A DNA stretch of 64,000 bases from Candidatus Gastranaerophilales bacterium (GCA_944324395.1 CALUWC010000004.1:1-64000); one strand, 5' to 3'. Shown: positions 9,576 to 18,772, counted from the stretch's first letter. Numbers and translations are program-made. The notes: generated by a model not told the origin, from the sequence alone.

Positions 9576-9587
9576 TATGTTATCCTC

Positions 9588-10115
9588 TTATTCCCAAACG
9601 TATACTTCTTTTTTCTTATAAAATCCTAAAGCAACTGGCTTGTAGCTGTTTAATTCATTTTTCAATTGATAAACTTCTTTATTCAAATCAACAATTTTTT
9701 GCTTTAAAGTTTCATTGTCAGTTTTGCAGCGAATCAATTCAACAACAACATCATCCATACCTTCAAGTTTTTCATCAATAACCTTGGCAATTTTGTTGCT
9801 TAATTTAACTTCCAGCTCCTGTAATGTTGTCAAAATACTTCTGACAGCAGCACTGTTAGATTGAGCAGCAGATGATGAAACCATAGCCGGAGTTCTGACG
9901 GCAACAGGATCTGTTACAACACCTCTTACCTGAGCTTGAATTTTTCTCAAATTTTTCACTTCATCATAAGAAAAATAAGTATGACCTTTTGCATTTTTTC
10001 TAGGTCTTATAGCGGCTCTTTTGCACAAATCAACAATTTCTTTATTGTCTGCTTTTAAAATAGTTCTAACCTCTTGAGGCGTTAAAGTTCTCTCATTTAA
10101 TCTGTCTTTTATCAT
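9588..10115 (-). CDS. MerR-like HTH protein with C-terminal coiled coil, upstream of recA
   Basis: The gene encodes 175 aa. Residues 8-65 (LTPQEVRTILKADNKEIVDLC to YFSYDEVKNLRKI) resemble the winged-helix DNA-binding domain of MerR/excisionase-like proteins. A short linker rich in Ala, Ser and Val follows (70-100). A helical segment at 100-160 probably dimerises. No effector domain is visible. It is the first gene of a two-gene unit with recA (12-bp gap), with AGGAAAG before the ATG. It could regulate recA or act in nucleoid organisation; both are inference. Confidence 0.6.
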   Translation of the reverse strand: MIKDRLNERTLTPQEVRTILKADNKEIVDLCKRAAIRPRKNAKGHTYFSYDEVKNLRKIQAQVRGVVTDPVAVRTPAMVSSSAAQSNSAAVRSILTTLQELEVKLSNKIAKVIDEKLEGMDDVVVELIRCKTDNETLKQKIVDLNKEVYQLKNELNSYKPVALGFYKKKEVYVWE

Positions 10116-10250
10116 TCTTTCCTATCCCTTAAAAACATTCCCAACATCATTTTATTACATTCATAAAAAACTAGCAAATGATTTTTAATAATCATGAAGA
10201 AATGTAAAGGGATAAAATTCTGCTTATCGGTATCCTGTCAAATTTTCAGC

Positions 10251-10287
10251 ACAAAAAAGGAACTTGAGATTTCAAGTTCCTTTTTTC
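10251..10287 (-). terminator. Intrinsic terminator of rpmB
   Basis: AAAAAAGGAACTTGA pairs with TCAAGTTCCTTTTTT around a short loop. It lies about 26 bases beyond the rpmB stop on the minus strand and is followed by a T run in that direction. Confidence 0.75.
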
Positions 10288-10312
10288 AATCTTTTTAATT
10301 TCTAAACTTCAA

Positions 10313-10504
10313 TTACAGAGCTTTTTGAACTTTGCCTGCTTTTAAACAAGAAGTGCATACTCTGATTTTTTTTGTAGCACCGTTAACTACAGCTTTTACA
10401 GTCTGCAAATTTGGTTCTTGAGTATGAACAATTTGTTTATGAGAGAAAGTCAATTTAGCTGCTTTGATTGGAGCTTTTCCGCATATTTCACAATGTTTTG
10501 CCAT
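10313..10504 (-). CDS. rpmB: 50S ribosomal protein L28
   Basis: L28 is a small structural protein of the large ribosomal subunit. The 63-aa product begins MAKHCEICGKAP and has a second Cys pair in RVCTSCLKAGKV. It is therefore the C+ zinc-binding form of L28, with CxxC at residues 5-8 and again near 51-54. Length is normal for the short bacterial form. AAGGAAAT precedes the ATG. It is monocistronic with a strong terminator and divergent from hom. Confidence 0.95.
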   Translation of the reverse strand: MAKHCEICGKAPIKAAKLTFSHKQIVHTQEPNLQTVKAVVNGATKKIRVCTSCLKAGKVQKAL

Positions 10505-10644
10505 AATTTATTTCCTTTTCTAGCTAGTTTTATCACATGAATATAACCCAATAATATCTCAAAAATACATTTTTGCAAGTAACTTGTTAAAAATGATTTA
10601 CATACCAACCTCTTAACATTTCAGCATATAAATATTATTTATGC

Positions 10645-10650
10645 TATGAT
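10645..10650 (+). promoter_or_regulatory. -10-like TATGAT directly upstream of hom
   Basis: TATGAT ends six bases before the ATG at 10657, with no ribosome site between them. Transcription would start at or next to the start codon. Confidence 0.4.
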
Positions 10651-10656
10651 ATACGC

Positions 10657-11931
10657 ATGGAAAAGAAAATCAAAATCGGACTAATCGGGCTGGGAACTGT
10701 CGGCTCTGGAGTTTTTAAGACTCTAAAACATTTTGACAATGTGGAAATTGTAAAAATAGCAGTTCGCAATAAAAATAAAAAGCGTAACATTGAAGGATTG
10801 GATGAAAGTATTATAACAGATGATGCCTATGAAATTGTTAACAATCCTGATATAGATATAGTAGCAGAATTGGTCGGCGGTATTGAACCTGCTTTTGACC
10901 TCATAAAAACAGCAATAAAAAACGGTAAACATATTGTTACCGCAAATAAAGAACTCCTTGCCAAGCATGGTGAAGAATTATTCAAATTCGCAGAAGAAAA
11001 TAATAAGGTTATTCTTTATGAGGCTGCTATCGCAGGAGGAATACCTTTAATAATGCCGATTAAAACCATTCTTGCCGGAAATAAAATTAACAAAATCAAA
11101 GCAATTCTGAACGGAACAACCAATTACATATTAACAAAGATGGATATACAGGGAGCATCTTATGCAGATGTATTAAAAGAAGCTCAGGAATTAGGTTATG
11201 CCGAAGCTGATCCGACAGGTGATGTAGAAGGCTTTGATGCCGCTTATAAAATTACCACACTCGCAACAATTGCTTTCAGAAAAAGAATTAAAATTGAAAA
11301 TGTATATCGAGAAGGAATAACCAAAATCAGCCCTGAAGATATGAAAGCTGCAAATGAAATGGGCTACAAAATCAAACTCATTGCCTCTGCTGAACTGGAT
11401 GACGAAGGTAAAGCAGATGTAAGAGTTCACCCGATGCTGGTGCCATTGTCAAAAACTCTTGCACATATAGATTATGTAACAAATGCAGTCAACTTGTCAG
11501 GTCACCCTGTAGGAGATATAACTCTTTCTGGCCCTGGTGCCGGTGAATTTCCGACAGCAAGTTCTGTAGTAGGCGACATTTTGGCTATAGCATCAGAAAT
11601 CGGTAAAACAGATTATGTCTTGCCGATGATGAGATGTAATCACTCAGAAACAGCAACACCTATACCGATTTCAGAAACAAAAAATAAATATTATATTTCT
11701 ATAACCGCACAAAATAGTTTAGGTGTAATCGCCAGAATAGGTAAAGCTTGCGAGGAAAACAAAATAAGTCTTGCAAGTATTGTTCAAAAAGAAGTAGCAG
11801 GCGATAATGCAGCAAAAATTACTGTTATTACAGAACTTTGCAAAGAAAAAGATATGCAAAAAGTTATTGATATATTAAATAACGACTCTGCAATAACAAA
11901 AGTAAACAGTCTGATAAGAGTTCAAGTTTAG
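10657..11931 (+). CDS. hom: Homoserine dehydrogenase
   Basis: This enzyme reduces aspartate semialdehyde to homoserine with NAD(P)H, the branch point to threonine and methionine. The 424-aa product has the Rossmann motif GLIGLGTVGSGV (8-19). It also has the substrate/catalytic region TANKELLAKHG, GGIPLIMPIKT and NGTTNYIL, and the family motif EAQELGYAEADPTGDVEGFDA. A C-terminal ACT domain (about 345-424, YISITAQNSLGVIARIGKAC) suggests threonine feedback control. The supply of homoserine links it to the core methionine synthase at 27879. It is monocistronic or paired with the small membrane gene downstream. Confidence 0.96.
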   Translation: MEKKIKIGLIGLGTVGSGVFKTLKHFDNVEIVKIAVRNKNKKRNIEGLDESIITDDAYEIVNNPDIDIVAELVGGIEPAFDLIKTAIKNGKHIVTANKELLAKHGEELFKFAEENNKVILYEAAIAGGIPLIMPIKTILAGNKINKIKAILNGTTNYILTKMDIQGASYADVLKEAQELGYAEADPTGDVEGFDAAYKITTLATIAFRKRIKIENVYREGITKISPEDMKAANEMGYKIKLIASAELDDEGKADVRVHPMLVPLSKTLAHIDYVTNAVNLSGHPVGDITLSGPGAGEFPTASSVVGDILAIASEIGKTDYVLPMMRCNHSETATPIPISETKNKYYISITAQNSLGVIARIGKACEENKISLASIVQKEVAGDNAAKITVITELCKEKDMQKVIDILNNDSAITKVNSLIRVQV

Positions 11932-11963
11932 TACAATATCAAGAATTGTTAAAAAAGAGTTTT

Positions 11964-12383
11964 ATGATATTTAATTTTGGCAGCAATACAGAAAACGGAA
12001 ATTCTGATGTCAATCCGGTTCTGGAAATTATAATAGTTTCAGCTATTATAGTCTGGATAATATTTGGCGGAACTTCTAAAACTTATTTTGTATGTAAAAA
12101 TCACGTTTGCCAGATTGAATATCAAAGAAAATTCTTTAATACGAAAAAGATAGTTCCCGTTGAACTTAATACAATAAAAACTTTTAAAATAAGGTCATCT
12201 ATTCAAAGAAGTCATAAAACAATATTGAAAAAAAGATATTATGTATATGCACAAACTCTTGACGGACATGAATATAAGTTTTCGGAAATAGGTTATAATA
12301 GAAACGAAGCTTATGAATTAGCGGACAGTTTGAATGCTATATTATATATAAAACCTGCAGAATTGAATATGCCGCTGAATTAA
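11964..12383 (+). CDS. Hypothetical single-pass membrane protein
   Basis: The gene encodes 139 aa. Residues about 17-38 form one hydrophobic helix (VLEIIIVSAIIVWIIFGG). The remaining 100 residues alternate basic and hydrophobic positions (KTYFVCKNHVCQIEYQRKFF), which suggests a beta-rich PH-like cytosolic domain. I chose the ATG at 11964 over a TTG 18 bp upstream because only the ATG has a purine-rich AAAGAG upstream. It follows hom by 32 bp and may be co-transcribed. Function unknown. Confidence 0.5.
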   Translation: MIFNFGSNTENGNSDVNPVLEIIIVSAIIVWIIFGGTSKTYFVCKNHVCQIEYQRKFFNTKKIVPVELNTIKTFKIRSSIQRSHKTILKKRYYVYAQTLDGHEYKFSEIGYNRNEAYELADSLNAILYIKPAELNMPLN

Positions 12384-12422
12384 GCATATTATTAAATTAA
12401 AGGAATAATGCTTAATATCCGA

Positions 12423-12482
12423 GAACCCCTTCCCGGGAATTGTAGGAATGACGTAGTTTCCACGCACCGCAGGAAAGGGTTC
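12423..12482. other. Long-arm hairpin between convergent genes
   Basis: GAACCCCTTCC (12423-12433) pairs with GGAAAGGGTTC (12472-12482) with one mismatch around a 38-base GC-richer loop that contains AGGAATGACG. It sits between two convergent genes, so it could be a shared terminator or the remnant of a dispersed palindromic repeat. Confidence 0.4.
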
Positions 12483-12502
12483 AAACTTTATATTTATAGG
12501 CT

Positions 12503-14122
12503 TTAACCTAATTTTTCTTTTTTATAATCCTGACCGCCCACTATCCTTAAGTGTCTGCTTTCGCCTTCACCTATGGATTTGCTTTCAAGATTATGCTGTT
12601 CGACAAGTTCATGCTGCAATTTTCTTATATGCTGATTTTGTGGTTTAAGTTCAATATCATCAGCACCTGCCAAAATCTTTTCTATTGCTGATTTCGCTTC
12701 ATCTAAAGCTTTTTCTGTTCTATCGTAGAAATTCTGGCGTTCATTTACTTCCGCAATATCAAGAGCTTCTTTGATAACTTTCTGAATTTGTGCCATTGAA
12801 TTTGTCTTGACATAGAATATCTGAAGCCGTTTTTCTTCTGCCGTACTCAGAACTTTTGCTCCGCCTTTTATAAAGTTTTTGTGAGCAATTACAATATCTG
12901 CATCATCTAAATTCCTTGTAATTTCTGCATTCAAATCAAGACGCTCGATAACTTTTTCTGCAATACTCCTTGATACTGCATAAAGGTATATTTTTTTGAA
13001 TTTTTTAAGGTCTTCAACATATTTCTGTCTTGAAAAGCTGAATTTTAAGCTTTCTGGATGTTCAATTTTATCTTCCAGAGCATTAATCTTATCAAGAACA
13101 GTTGGAGCTTTTTCCTGAACCGGAGCAGGATTTTCAAAGTTATAAATTTTATCAACTTTACGAATTTCAGGTCTTATCGGCCAGCCTCTTAAGATATAAT
13201 CAACAGCTTCTGCAGTATTTTTGTATACCGCAAGAGTATTTCTGTCCAAAATTTCAATTACAATATCAAAAGTAGGCTGTTTTTCTCTTTCCAGAACGGT
13301 TTTTTGAGATGAACGGCGTTTTGCTTCATCATCACCCAGAGTTACAGACTGAATTCCGCCAACTAAATCTGATAATGTCGGGTTTTTAATCAGACTCTCA
13401 AGACTGTTACCATGAGCAGTTGCAATTAGCATTACTCCTCGTTCAGCAATTGTTCTGGCAGCCTGTGCTTCTGCTTCTGTACCGATTTCATCAACTACAA
13501 TAACTTCAGGAGTATGGTTTTCAACAGCTTCAATCATTACATCTTTCTGAAATTCGGGCTGTCTTACCTGCATTCTTCTTGCATGACCTACAGCCGGATG
13601 CGGAGTATCGCCGTCACCCGCAATTTCGTTTGATGTATCAACTATAACTACTCTTTTGCCCAGTTCATCAGCTACAAGACGTGAAATTTCTCTGAGTTTT
13701 GTAGTTTTACCTACACCGGGTCGTCCTAAGAATAATATACTTTTATTTTGCAAACAAATATCTTTTATACAAGAAATGGTCCCCGTAACTACTCTACCAA
13801 TTCTACACGTAAGACCTACAACTTTTCCTTGCCTATTCCTTATCGCACTGATTCTGTGGAGTGTTCCGGGGATCCCTGAACGATTATCTGAAGTAAATTC
13901 CTGTACTCTCGAAGTTATATGAGAAATATCTTCATACGTTATCTCGGAGGTATCAATATACTCAATCTTCCCATCCGAATGCCTTATCTCAGGGGGCCGC
14001 CCAATATCCAGAACTATCTCTATAACATCGTCCATTTTTGCATAATCGATGTGTTCTCTAATCCTGTCGGGCAGAATTTCAACCAGTTTGTCCAAGTCGT
14101 TTTGAAATTGTAAGTTGCTCAT
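12503..14122 (-). CDS. Ycf45-like AAA ATPase with C-terminal R3H domain
   Basis: The 539-aa product resembles the Ycf45 proteins of Cyanobacteria and plastids, which join a SpoIIIAA-like RecA-fold ATPase to an R3H single-stranded nucleic-acid-binding domain. Walker A is GRPGVGKTTK (about 131-140) and Walker B is PEVIVVDEIGTE. The IATAHGNSLESLIKNP segment is a family hallmark. The R3H-like end contains RKLQHELVEQHNLESKSIGE, followed by SRHLRIV. The residues between 300 and 460 are a variable linker with a second alpha/beta domain. Its biochemical role is unsettled; nucleic-acid remodelling is inference from the domains. Confidence 0.88.
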   Translation of the reverse strand: MSNLQFQNDLDKLVEILPDRIREHIDYAKMDDVIEIVLDIGRPPEIRHSDGKIEYIDTSEITYEDISHITSRVQEFTSDNRSGIPGTLHRISAIRNRQGKVVGLTCRIGRVVTGTISCIKDICLQNKSILFLGRPGVGKTTKLREISRLVADELGKRVVIVDTSNEIAGDGDTPHPAVGHARRMQVRQPEFQKDVMIEAVENHTPEVIVVDEIGTEAEAQAARTIAERGVMLIATAHGNSLESLIKNPTLSDLVGGIQSVTLGDDEAKRRSSQKTVLEREKQPTFDIVIEILDRNTLAVYKNTAEAVDYILRGWPIRPEIRKVDKIYNFENPAPVQEKAPTVLDKINALEDKIEHPESLKFSFSRQKYVEDLKKFKKIYLYAVSRSIAEKVIERLDLNAEITRNLDDADIVIAHKNFIKGGAKVLSTAEEKRLQIFYVKTNSMAQIQKVIKEALDIAEVNERQNFYDRTEKALDEAKSAIEKILAGADDIELKPQNQHIRKLQHELVEQHNLESKSIGEGESRHLRIVGGQDYKKEKLG

Positions 14123-14295
14123 ATATTCGCTGCCTTTCTATTTTGATTATAACAAAATATTCTTTGGCTATTAATTGCGATTAGTATGTTTTATATCTTC
14201 TATATATATTATACTACATGTAACGTCAATTTTTCTATTTTTCTTTACTATAATTGTAATAATTTTAACAAAACTTTACATTTCTAAATAGGGTC

Positions 14296-14318
14296 AAAGT
14301 GTGTCATAGTCACACTTT
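14296..14318. promoter_or_regulatory. Inverted repeat AAAGTGTG-N7-CACACTTT
   Basis: The perfect 8-bp arms are separated by TCATAGT. There is no gene 3' end nearby on either strand, so it is not a terminator of an annotated gene. An operator for one of the divergent genes, or an attenuating hairpin, is more likely. Confidence 0.4.
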
Positions 14319-14474
14319 TCATTTTAAAAAATAGAAAAAAAATAAAATCGTCAATCCAAAGATTGAACTTTAATTTTCTACTTTACATTCTGAAATACAT
14401 CTAAAATTTGTATTACAATTTGTTTACAAATCATAATTTAATATCATATTTATAATTTTTTAATAAAAGAAATT

Positions 14475-14480
14475 TATGAT
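14475..14480 (+). promoter_or_regulatory. -10-like TATGAT directly upstream of nudF
   Basis: TATGAT ends 11 bases before the ATG at 14492. No Shine-Dalgarno sequence is visible, so the mRNA may be leaderless or nearly so. Confidence 0.35.
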
Positions 14481-14491
14481 ATTATTTTTGT

Positions 14492-15031
14492 ATGAATTAC
14501 GAAGAAAAAACATTAGATTCAACTGTTGCATATAACGGAAAAGTTATAACTGTTATTAAAGATAATATTGTAACTGCAAACGGTCACAAATCATTTAGAG
14601 AAGTTGTTTTACATAACGGCGGAGTTGTGATAGCTGCAATGAAAGATGATGATACAATTCTTTTAGTTAAGCAATACAGATATCCGCTAAAACAGGTAAA
14701 TTTGGAACTTCCTGCCGGTAAACTTGAACAAGGCGAAAATCCTGATGATGCCTGCAAAAGAGAACTGGAAGAAGAAACCGGTTACCAAGCTGAAGTTTGG
14801 AAATCTTTAGGTTTTATAAATACAACCCCCGGTATTTGCACAGAAAAATTATATTTATATCTGGCAAAGAATTTAAAATTTGTCGGAGAACATCCTGATG
14901 AAGGCGAAGTAATAAAATGTTTTGAATATAAGTTATCTGATGTTTTTGAAATGATAAATAACGGGCAAATAAACGATTCAAAAACTATTTGTGCGTTGTC
15001 AAGAGCATTTTGCAAGGGGTTTAGCTTATGA
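14492..15031 (+). CDS. nudF: Nudix hydrolase, ADP-ribose pyrophosphatase type
   Basis: The 179-aa product carries the Nudix box GKLEQGENPDDACKRELEEE followed by TGY (about 76-98), with all conserved Gly, Arg and Glu residues. The upstream strand ILLVKQYRYPLKQVNLELPA is the substrate-side signature of the ADP-ribose pyrophosphatase group. Proline in GFINTTPGICTEKLYLYLA fits the same group, which carries a conserved Pro near there. It would cleave ADP-ribose to AMP and ribose 5-phosphate. Its stop overlaps the start of the HAD gene (ATGA), so the two are translationally coupled. Confidence 0.88.
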   Translation: MNYEEKTLDSTVAYNGKVITVIKDNIVTANGHKSFREVVLHNGGVVIAAMKDDDTILLVKQYRYPLKQVNLELPAGKLEQGENPDDACKRELEEETGYQAEVWKSLGFINTTPGICTEKLYLYLAKNLKFVGEHPDEGEVIKCFEYKLSDVFEMINNGQINDSKTICALSRAFCKGFSL

Positions 15032-15828
15032 TAAAAATGATTGCAACCGATATTGACGGAACAATTTTAAAATGGGGGCTGGATTTTAGTCCGAAACTTT
15101 TGAAATGTGTACAGGAACTGAAAGAAAACGGGATAAAATTGGTGCTTGTTACAGGCAGAATGCATTGTGCAACAATTCCTGTTGCAAAAAAACTTGGAAT
15201 AGATACCCCTATAATTTCTTATCAAGGCGGACTTATTAAAGATTTTAATAACAAAACTCTTTACCAAAGAAATTTGCCTAATAATTACGCAAAAGAAATT
15301 ATCAAATGGGCAAGAAAAAATAATATTCATATAAACTTATGTCTTGATGACAAGTTATACGTCGAACACGATAATGATATCGTCAAAAGTTATACTGACG
15401 GCAAATTTATAGATTACACCGTTTGTTCATTTGATGATTTGTCAATAGATAATGTTAATAAAATCCTCGCAATAGATCCGCAAGATCCTGACAGGGTAAC
15501 CGGCTGGGTTGAAGAATTAAAACAAAAATATCCTGATTTATATATAGTAAAATCAACCCCGTATTTTTGCGAAATCGGTTCAGGAGAAGCGAAAAAATCA
15601 CTGGGAGTTGAATTTTTACGCAATATGTGGGGAATAAAAAAAGAAGAAGTCCTGACAATCGGCGATCAAAATAATGATATTGATCTTGTTCAAGCAGGCG
15701 GAATCGGCGTTGCAATGGGCAATGGAACTCCTGAACTAAAAGCCTGTGCCGACTTCATAACCGATACTGTTGAAAATGACGGATTTGTCAAAGCCGTTGA
15801 AAAATTTGTTAATTTCAAAGTCAGATAA
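15028..15828 (+). CDS. Cof-type HAD phosphatase
   Basis: The 266-aa product belongs to the Cof/YidA HAD subfamily of sugar-phosphate and nucleotide phosphatases. Motif I is DIDGTIL (8-14), motif II is VLVTGRM, and motifs III and IV appear as GEAKKSLG and IGDQNNDIDLVQAG. The C2 cap domain lies between residues 80 and 185. The substrate cannot be read from sequence. It overlaps nudF by 4 bp, so a housekeeping role in clearing phosphorylated by-products would fit, but that is inference. Confidence 0.88.
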   Translation: MIKMIATDIDGTILKWGLDFSPKLLKCVQELKENGIKLVLVTGRMHCATIPVAKKLGIDTPIISYQGGLIKDFNNKTLYQRNLPNNYAKEIIKWARKNNIHINLCLDDKLYVEHDNDIVKSYTDGKFIDYTVCSFDDLSIDNVNKILAIDPQDPDRVTGWVEELKQKYPDLYIVKSTPYFCEIGSGEAKKSLGVEFLRNMWGIKKEEVLTIGDQNNDIDLVQAGGIGVAMGNGTPELKACADFITDTVENDGFVKAVEKFVNFKVR

Positions 15829-15853
15829 TATTTTTGTACCTTACACCGGAATA

Positions 15854-16726
15854 TTAAACCTTCTGGAATACAAAAATGTATTCGTGGGTAAAAATACTGA
15901 AACCGCCGGCTAAAGCTCTATAACGCCATAAGTTTGCAGTTTTGCCTTTGCCGCGTTCATTACCTTGAATATCTTTTACTATTGTTGATTTTAAAACAAA
16001 GCCAAGTTTTCTCATTCTGTTCATGCATTCAAATCCTAAAGGCTGCACTTCGGAATTTTTATAGCTGTCACCGATAATTAAGCACGCAAAACGTCCTTTT
16101 TCAAGCAAATCATATCCGTTTTTTGCGACTTTTTCAAACATATCATAAAATTCTTCTGTTGTTGCACAATTTGATAAATCTTCTTTTTTATCTGAAAATT
16201 TAATAATATCGTCATACGGCGGGTGAAGCATTAAAAACTGTGCTTTTTCTTCTCCCATAATTTCAAGTCTTGCCTTAACTTTTTCAACAGCAAGTTCACT
16301 TGTTGAATCAGCACAGATAATATTTACATCTGTAACCAATTGTTTTGGTGTAAATTTTTCTGAAACACTTTCAGCTAAATCTTCCTTTAACTCAACTCCG
16401 ATACAGCGTCTATTCATATTTATCGCTTCAATTCCTGAAGTTCCGGAACCGAAGAACAAATCAAGCACAACATCATTTTTCTTTGTATATCTTTCATACA
16501 TCTGCTGGGCAATCTGCGGAATATAATTGCCATGGTACTCATTAGAATGTCCATGCTGCTTCAATCTTGACGGAAACTGCCATAATGTTCCGGTTAAGAT
16601 ATGTCCGTAATCTCTCCATTTTTTCAAATTGATATCACTGTATTTGGTTGTTTTAACCTCAGATTCTTTAACAATTTGTAAATTAGCTTTCTTCGGTTGT
16701 AGTTTTAATGTTGAGTTTTTTGCCAA
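15854..16726 (-). CDS. Orphan DNA methyltransferase (N4/N6-type)
   Basis: The 290-aa product has the SAM-binding motif LDLFFGSGTSGIEA (about 88-101) and a catalytic motif HPPYDD (168-173), the [DNSH]PPY signature of amino methylases. The motif order (I before IV) is that of the alpha or gamma class. No restriction or specificity subunit is next to it, so it appears solitary. It starts with TTG at 16726, supported by GAGGGGA six bases upstream. It is convergent with the HAD gene and divergent from mutL. It could instead modify RNA, but the FxGSGT/PPY combination favours DNA. Confidence 0.75.
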   Translation of the reverse strand: MAKNSTLKLQPKKANLQIVKESEVKTTKYSDINLKKWRDYGHILTGTLWQFPSRLKQHGHSNEYHGNYIPQIAQQMYERYTKKNDVVLDLFFGSGTSGIEAINMNRRCIGVELKEDLAESVSEKFTPKQLVTDVNIICADSTSELAVEKVKARLEIMGEEKAQFLMLHPPYDDIIKFSDKKEDLSNCATTEEFYDMFEKVAKNGYDLLEKGRFACLIIGDSYKNSEVQPLGFECMNRMRKLGFVLKSTIVKDIQGNERGKGKTANLWRYRALAGGFSIFTHEYIFVFQKV

Positions 16727-16872
16727 AATGTCCCCTCAATCTTTCAATAAATTATAATTGTCCAAGTCTTAATATATTACTTTGCTATCTTATAAAATTG
16801 TTTCAAATTTGTAATCAAACATTTAGATGATTTTGTGTTTGATGTAGATTGAGATTAAGGATTAGGAGATAT

Positions 16873-18696
16873 ATGGGCAGAATTAAACAGTTATCAAAAA
16901 ATTTAATTAACCAGATTGCTGCAGGAGAAGTCATAGAGCGTCCGGCATCAGTTGTAAAAGAACTTATGGAAAATTCCGTCGATGCAGGTGCTTCAAGAAT
17001 AAGTGTTGAAATCAATAACGACTGTCGAGATATAAGAGTTGCGGATAACGGCTCCGGAATTCACCCTGATGACATTATGCTTGCATTCTCAAAACACGCA
17101 ACAAGTAAACTGCAAGAAGATGAGGATTTATTTGATATTCACACTCTCGGATTCAGAGGAGAAGCTTTAGCCAGCATTATATCTATTTCAAAACTAACCT
17201 GTACAACAAGAACAAAAGATTTTGATACCGGTACAAAAGTCAAATGTGAAAATTCTGAAGTTATTAAAGCTGAAACAGGTTGTGCCATTGGAACAATTAT
17301 GGACATTAAGGATTTATTTTACAATGTTCCCGTCCGTTTAAAATTCTTAAAAAATGCAAATACTGAATTTTCATATATTCAAGAAGTAGTTCAATCTATA
17401 GCATTATCGTATCCTGAGATTTCGATTGAACTGAAAAAATTCGGTAAAACTGTTTTGAAAACTACCGGTCAAAATAATCTTACTCAAACTATTAAAGAAG
17501 TTTTTTCAGCAGATGTAACCAATAATCTCAAAGAAGTTTTAAAAACTGATGAATTAGCAGGTTTAAAAATCAGCGGTTTTGTAAGTACTCCTGATTATAC
17601 CCGTTCAAGTAAGAAGAATTATCATATTTATATAAATTCCCGCAGTGTCAAATGTCCTATATTTCAAAAAGCAATAGATATGGTTTATAAACATTTGACT
17701 GCCAACAACAAATATCCGTTTATTGTCTTAAATCTTGAAATACCGCCGCATGATGTTGATGTGAATGTCCACCCGACCAAAAAAGAAGTGCGTTATAAAA
17801 ATCCTAACCAGATTTTTAATTTCATATATTCGGCCGTTCAAGCCGGACTTTCCAATTATGTTGAACGAAATTACAACTTAAATAATGAAACAATGAAATT
17901 TGCTCAAGCTAAAAATGAAATGGAACAAACAAAATCTTCTGTTGATGTTATTCCATTTCCGTCAAAGCGAGATAGTGATTTTTATGTCGATAAAGGCACT
18001 GATACAATGTTTATTTCCGATACGGATATGCAAAAACTTGAACAGCAAAACTCAGATGCTTTTTCTTTACAAAATTCCAATTTACAGAACTTTAAGCAAC
18101 ATCAAATTTTTTCTAATGAAGAAACCAAACCTGTTCTAGAACCATCAGAGAAAATTATAGGACAATATCACGATACTTATATTCTTATTGATACTGATGA
18201 AGGGTTAGAAATTGTCGATCAACATATTGCAGAAGAACGCTATATTTATGAAAAACTAAGTTCCGAAAAAAATATTGTTTCGCAGATGCTATTCGTTTCT
18301 GATGTTATTGAAATTTCTGCAACAGAGGCTGAATTGATAAAAGAACATCTCGATAAATTCGAAAAATTCGGATATGGTATTGAATTTCTAAGCGATAAAG
18401 AAATAATTTTTAGGAAAATACCGCAATTGCTGGCAAAAGTTAATCCCAAAGACATACTGGCAGATATTTTAGATAACATAGAAGGCGATATTGATAATCT
18501 TGAAGAAAAAATTCTTATAACAACAGCTTGCAAAGCCTCTGTAAAAGCAAACACAAAACTTACAATCTGGCAGATGGAAGACATTATCAAAAAATGGCAT
18601 ACGACAAAAATGCCGTATACCTGTCCGCATGGCAGACCAATATCAAAAATAATTTCACATAAAGAACTGGCAGGATTTTTCCAACGTTCAAAATAA
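16873..18696 (+). CDS. mutL: DNA mismatch repair protein MutL with endonuclease motifs
   Basis: MutL couples mismatch recognition by MutS to strand incision. The GHKL ATPase part has NQIAAGEVIERPASVVKELM, DNGSG and GFRGEALASI. The C-terminal part has DQHIAEERYIYE (449-460), matching the metal-binding DQHA(X)2E(X)4E except Ile for Ala. It also has ACKAS and CPHGRP (584-589). This indicates an endonuclease-active MutL, as in bacteria lacking MutH. I set the start at 16873 because AGGAG precedes that ATG; the TTG 24 bp upstream has no such site. The product is 607 aa. Confidence 0.95.
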   Translation: MGRIKQLSKNLINQIAAGEVIERPASVVKELMENSVDAGASRISVEINNDCRDIRVADNGSGIHPDDIMLAFSKHATSKLQEDEDLFDIHTLGFRGEALASIISISKLTCTTRTKDFDTGTKVKCENSEVIKAETGCAIGTIMDIKDLFYNVPVRLKFLKNANTEFSYIQEVVQSIALSYPEISIELKKFGKTVLKTTGQNNLTQTIKEVFSADVTNNLKEVLKTDELAGLKISGFVSTPDYTRSSKKNYHIYINSRSVKCPIFQKAIDMVYKHLTANNKYPFIVLNLEIPPHDVDVNVHPTKKEVRYKNPNQIFNFIYSAVQAGLSNYVERNYNLNNETMKFAQAKNEMEQTKSSVDVIPFPSKRDSDFYVDKGTDTMFISDTDMQKLEQQNSDAFSLQNSNLQNFKQHQIFSNEETKPVLEPSEKIIGQYHDTYILIDTDEGLEIVDQHIAEERYIYEKLSSEKNIVSQMLFVSDVIEISATEAELIKEHLDKFEKFGYGIEFLSDKEIIFRKIPQLLAKVNPKDILADILDNIEGDIDNLEEKILITTACKASVKANTKLTIWQMEDIIKKWHTTKMPYTCPHGRPISKIISHKELAGFFQRSK

Positions 18697-18772
18697 TAAT
18701 AAATAAACATTCCGGAACTTTTTTTGTTTATCCTGCGTCTTAATCTGCAGAATAGAGAAAAAGAGGATTATT

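Larger units (their letters stand above)
14123..14491. other. Divergent promoter region, 369 bp, AT-rich
   Basis: The gap separates the divergent ycf45-like and nudF genes. It contains an 8-bp perfect inverted repeat, AAAGTGTG / CACACTTT (14296-14318). A second, shorter palindrome, ATTTGTTTACAAAT, lies near 14418-14431, and TATAAT occurs at 14451-14456. No open frame with a ribosome site was found. Confidence 0.55.

Noticed and set aside
12423-12482. A structured non-coding RNA or riboswitch
   Set aside because: One mismatched stem with a long loop between convergent genes; no known riboswitch core is recognisable.
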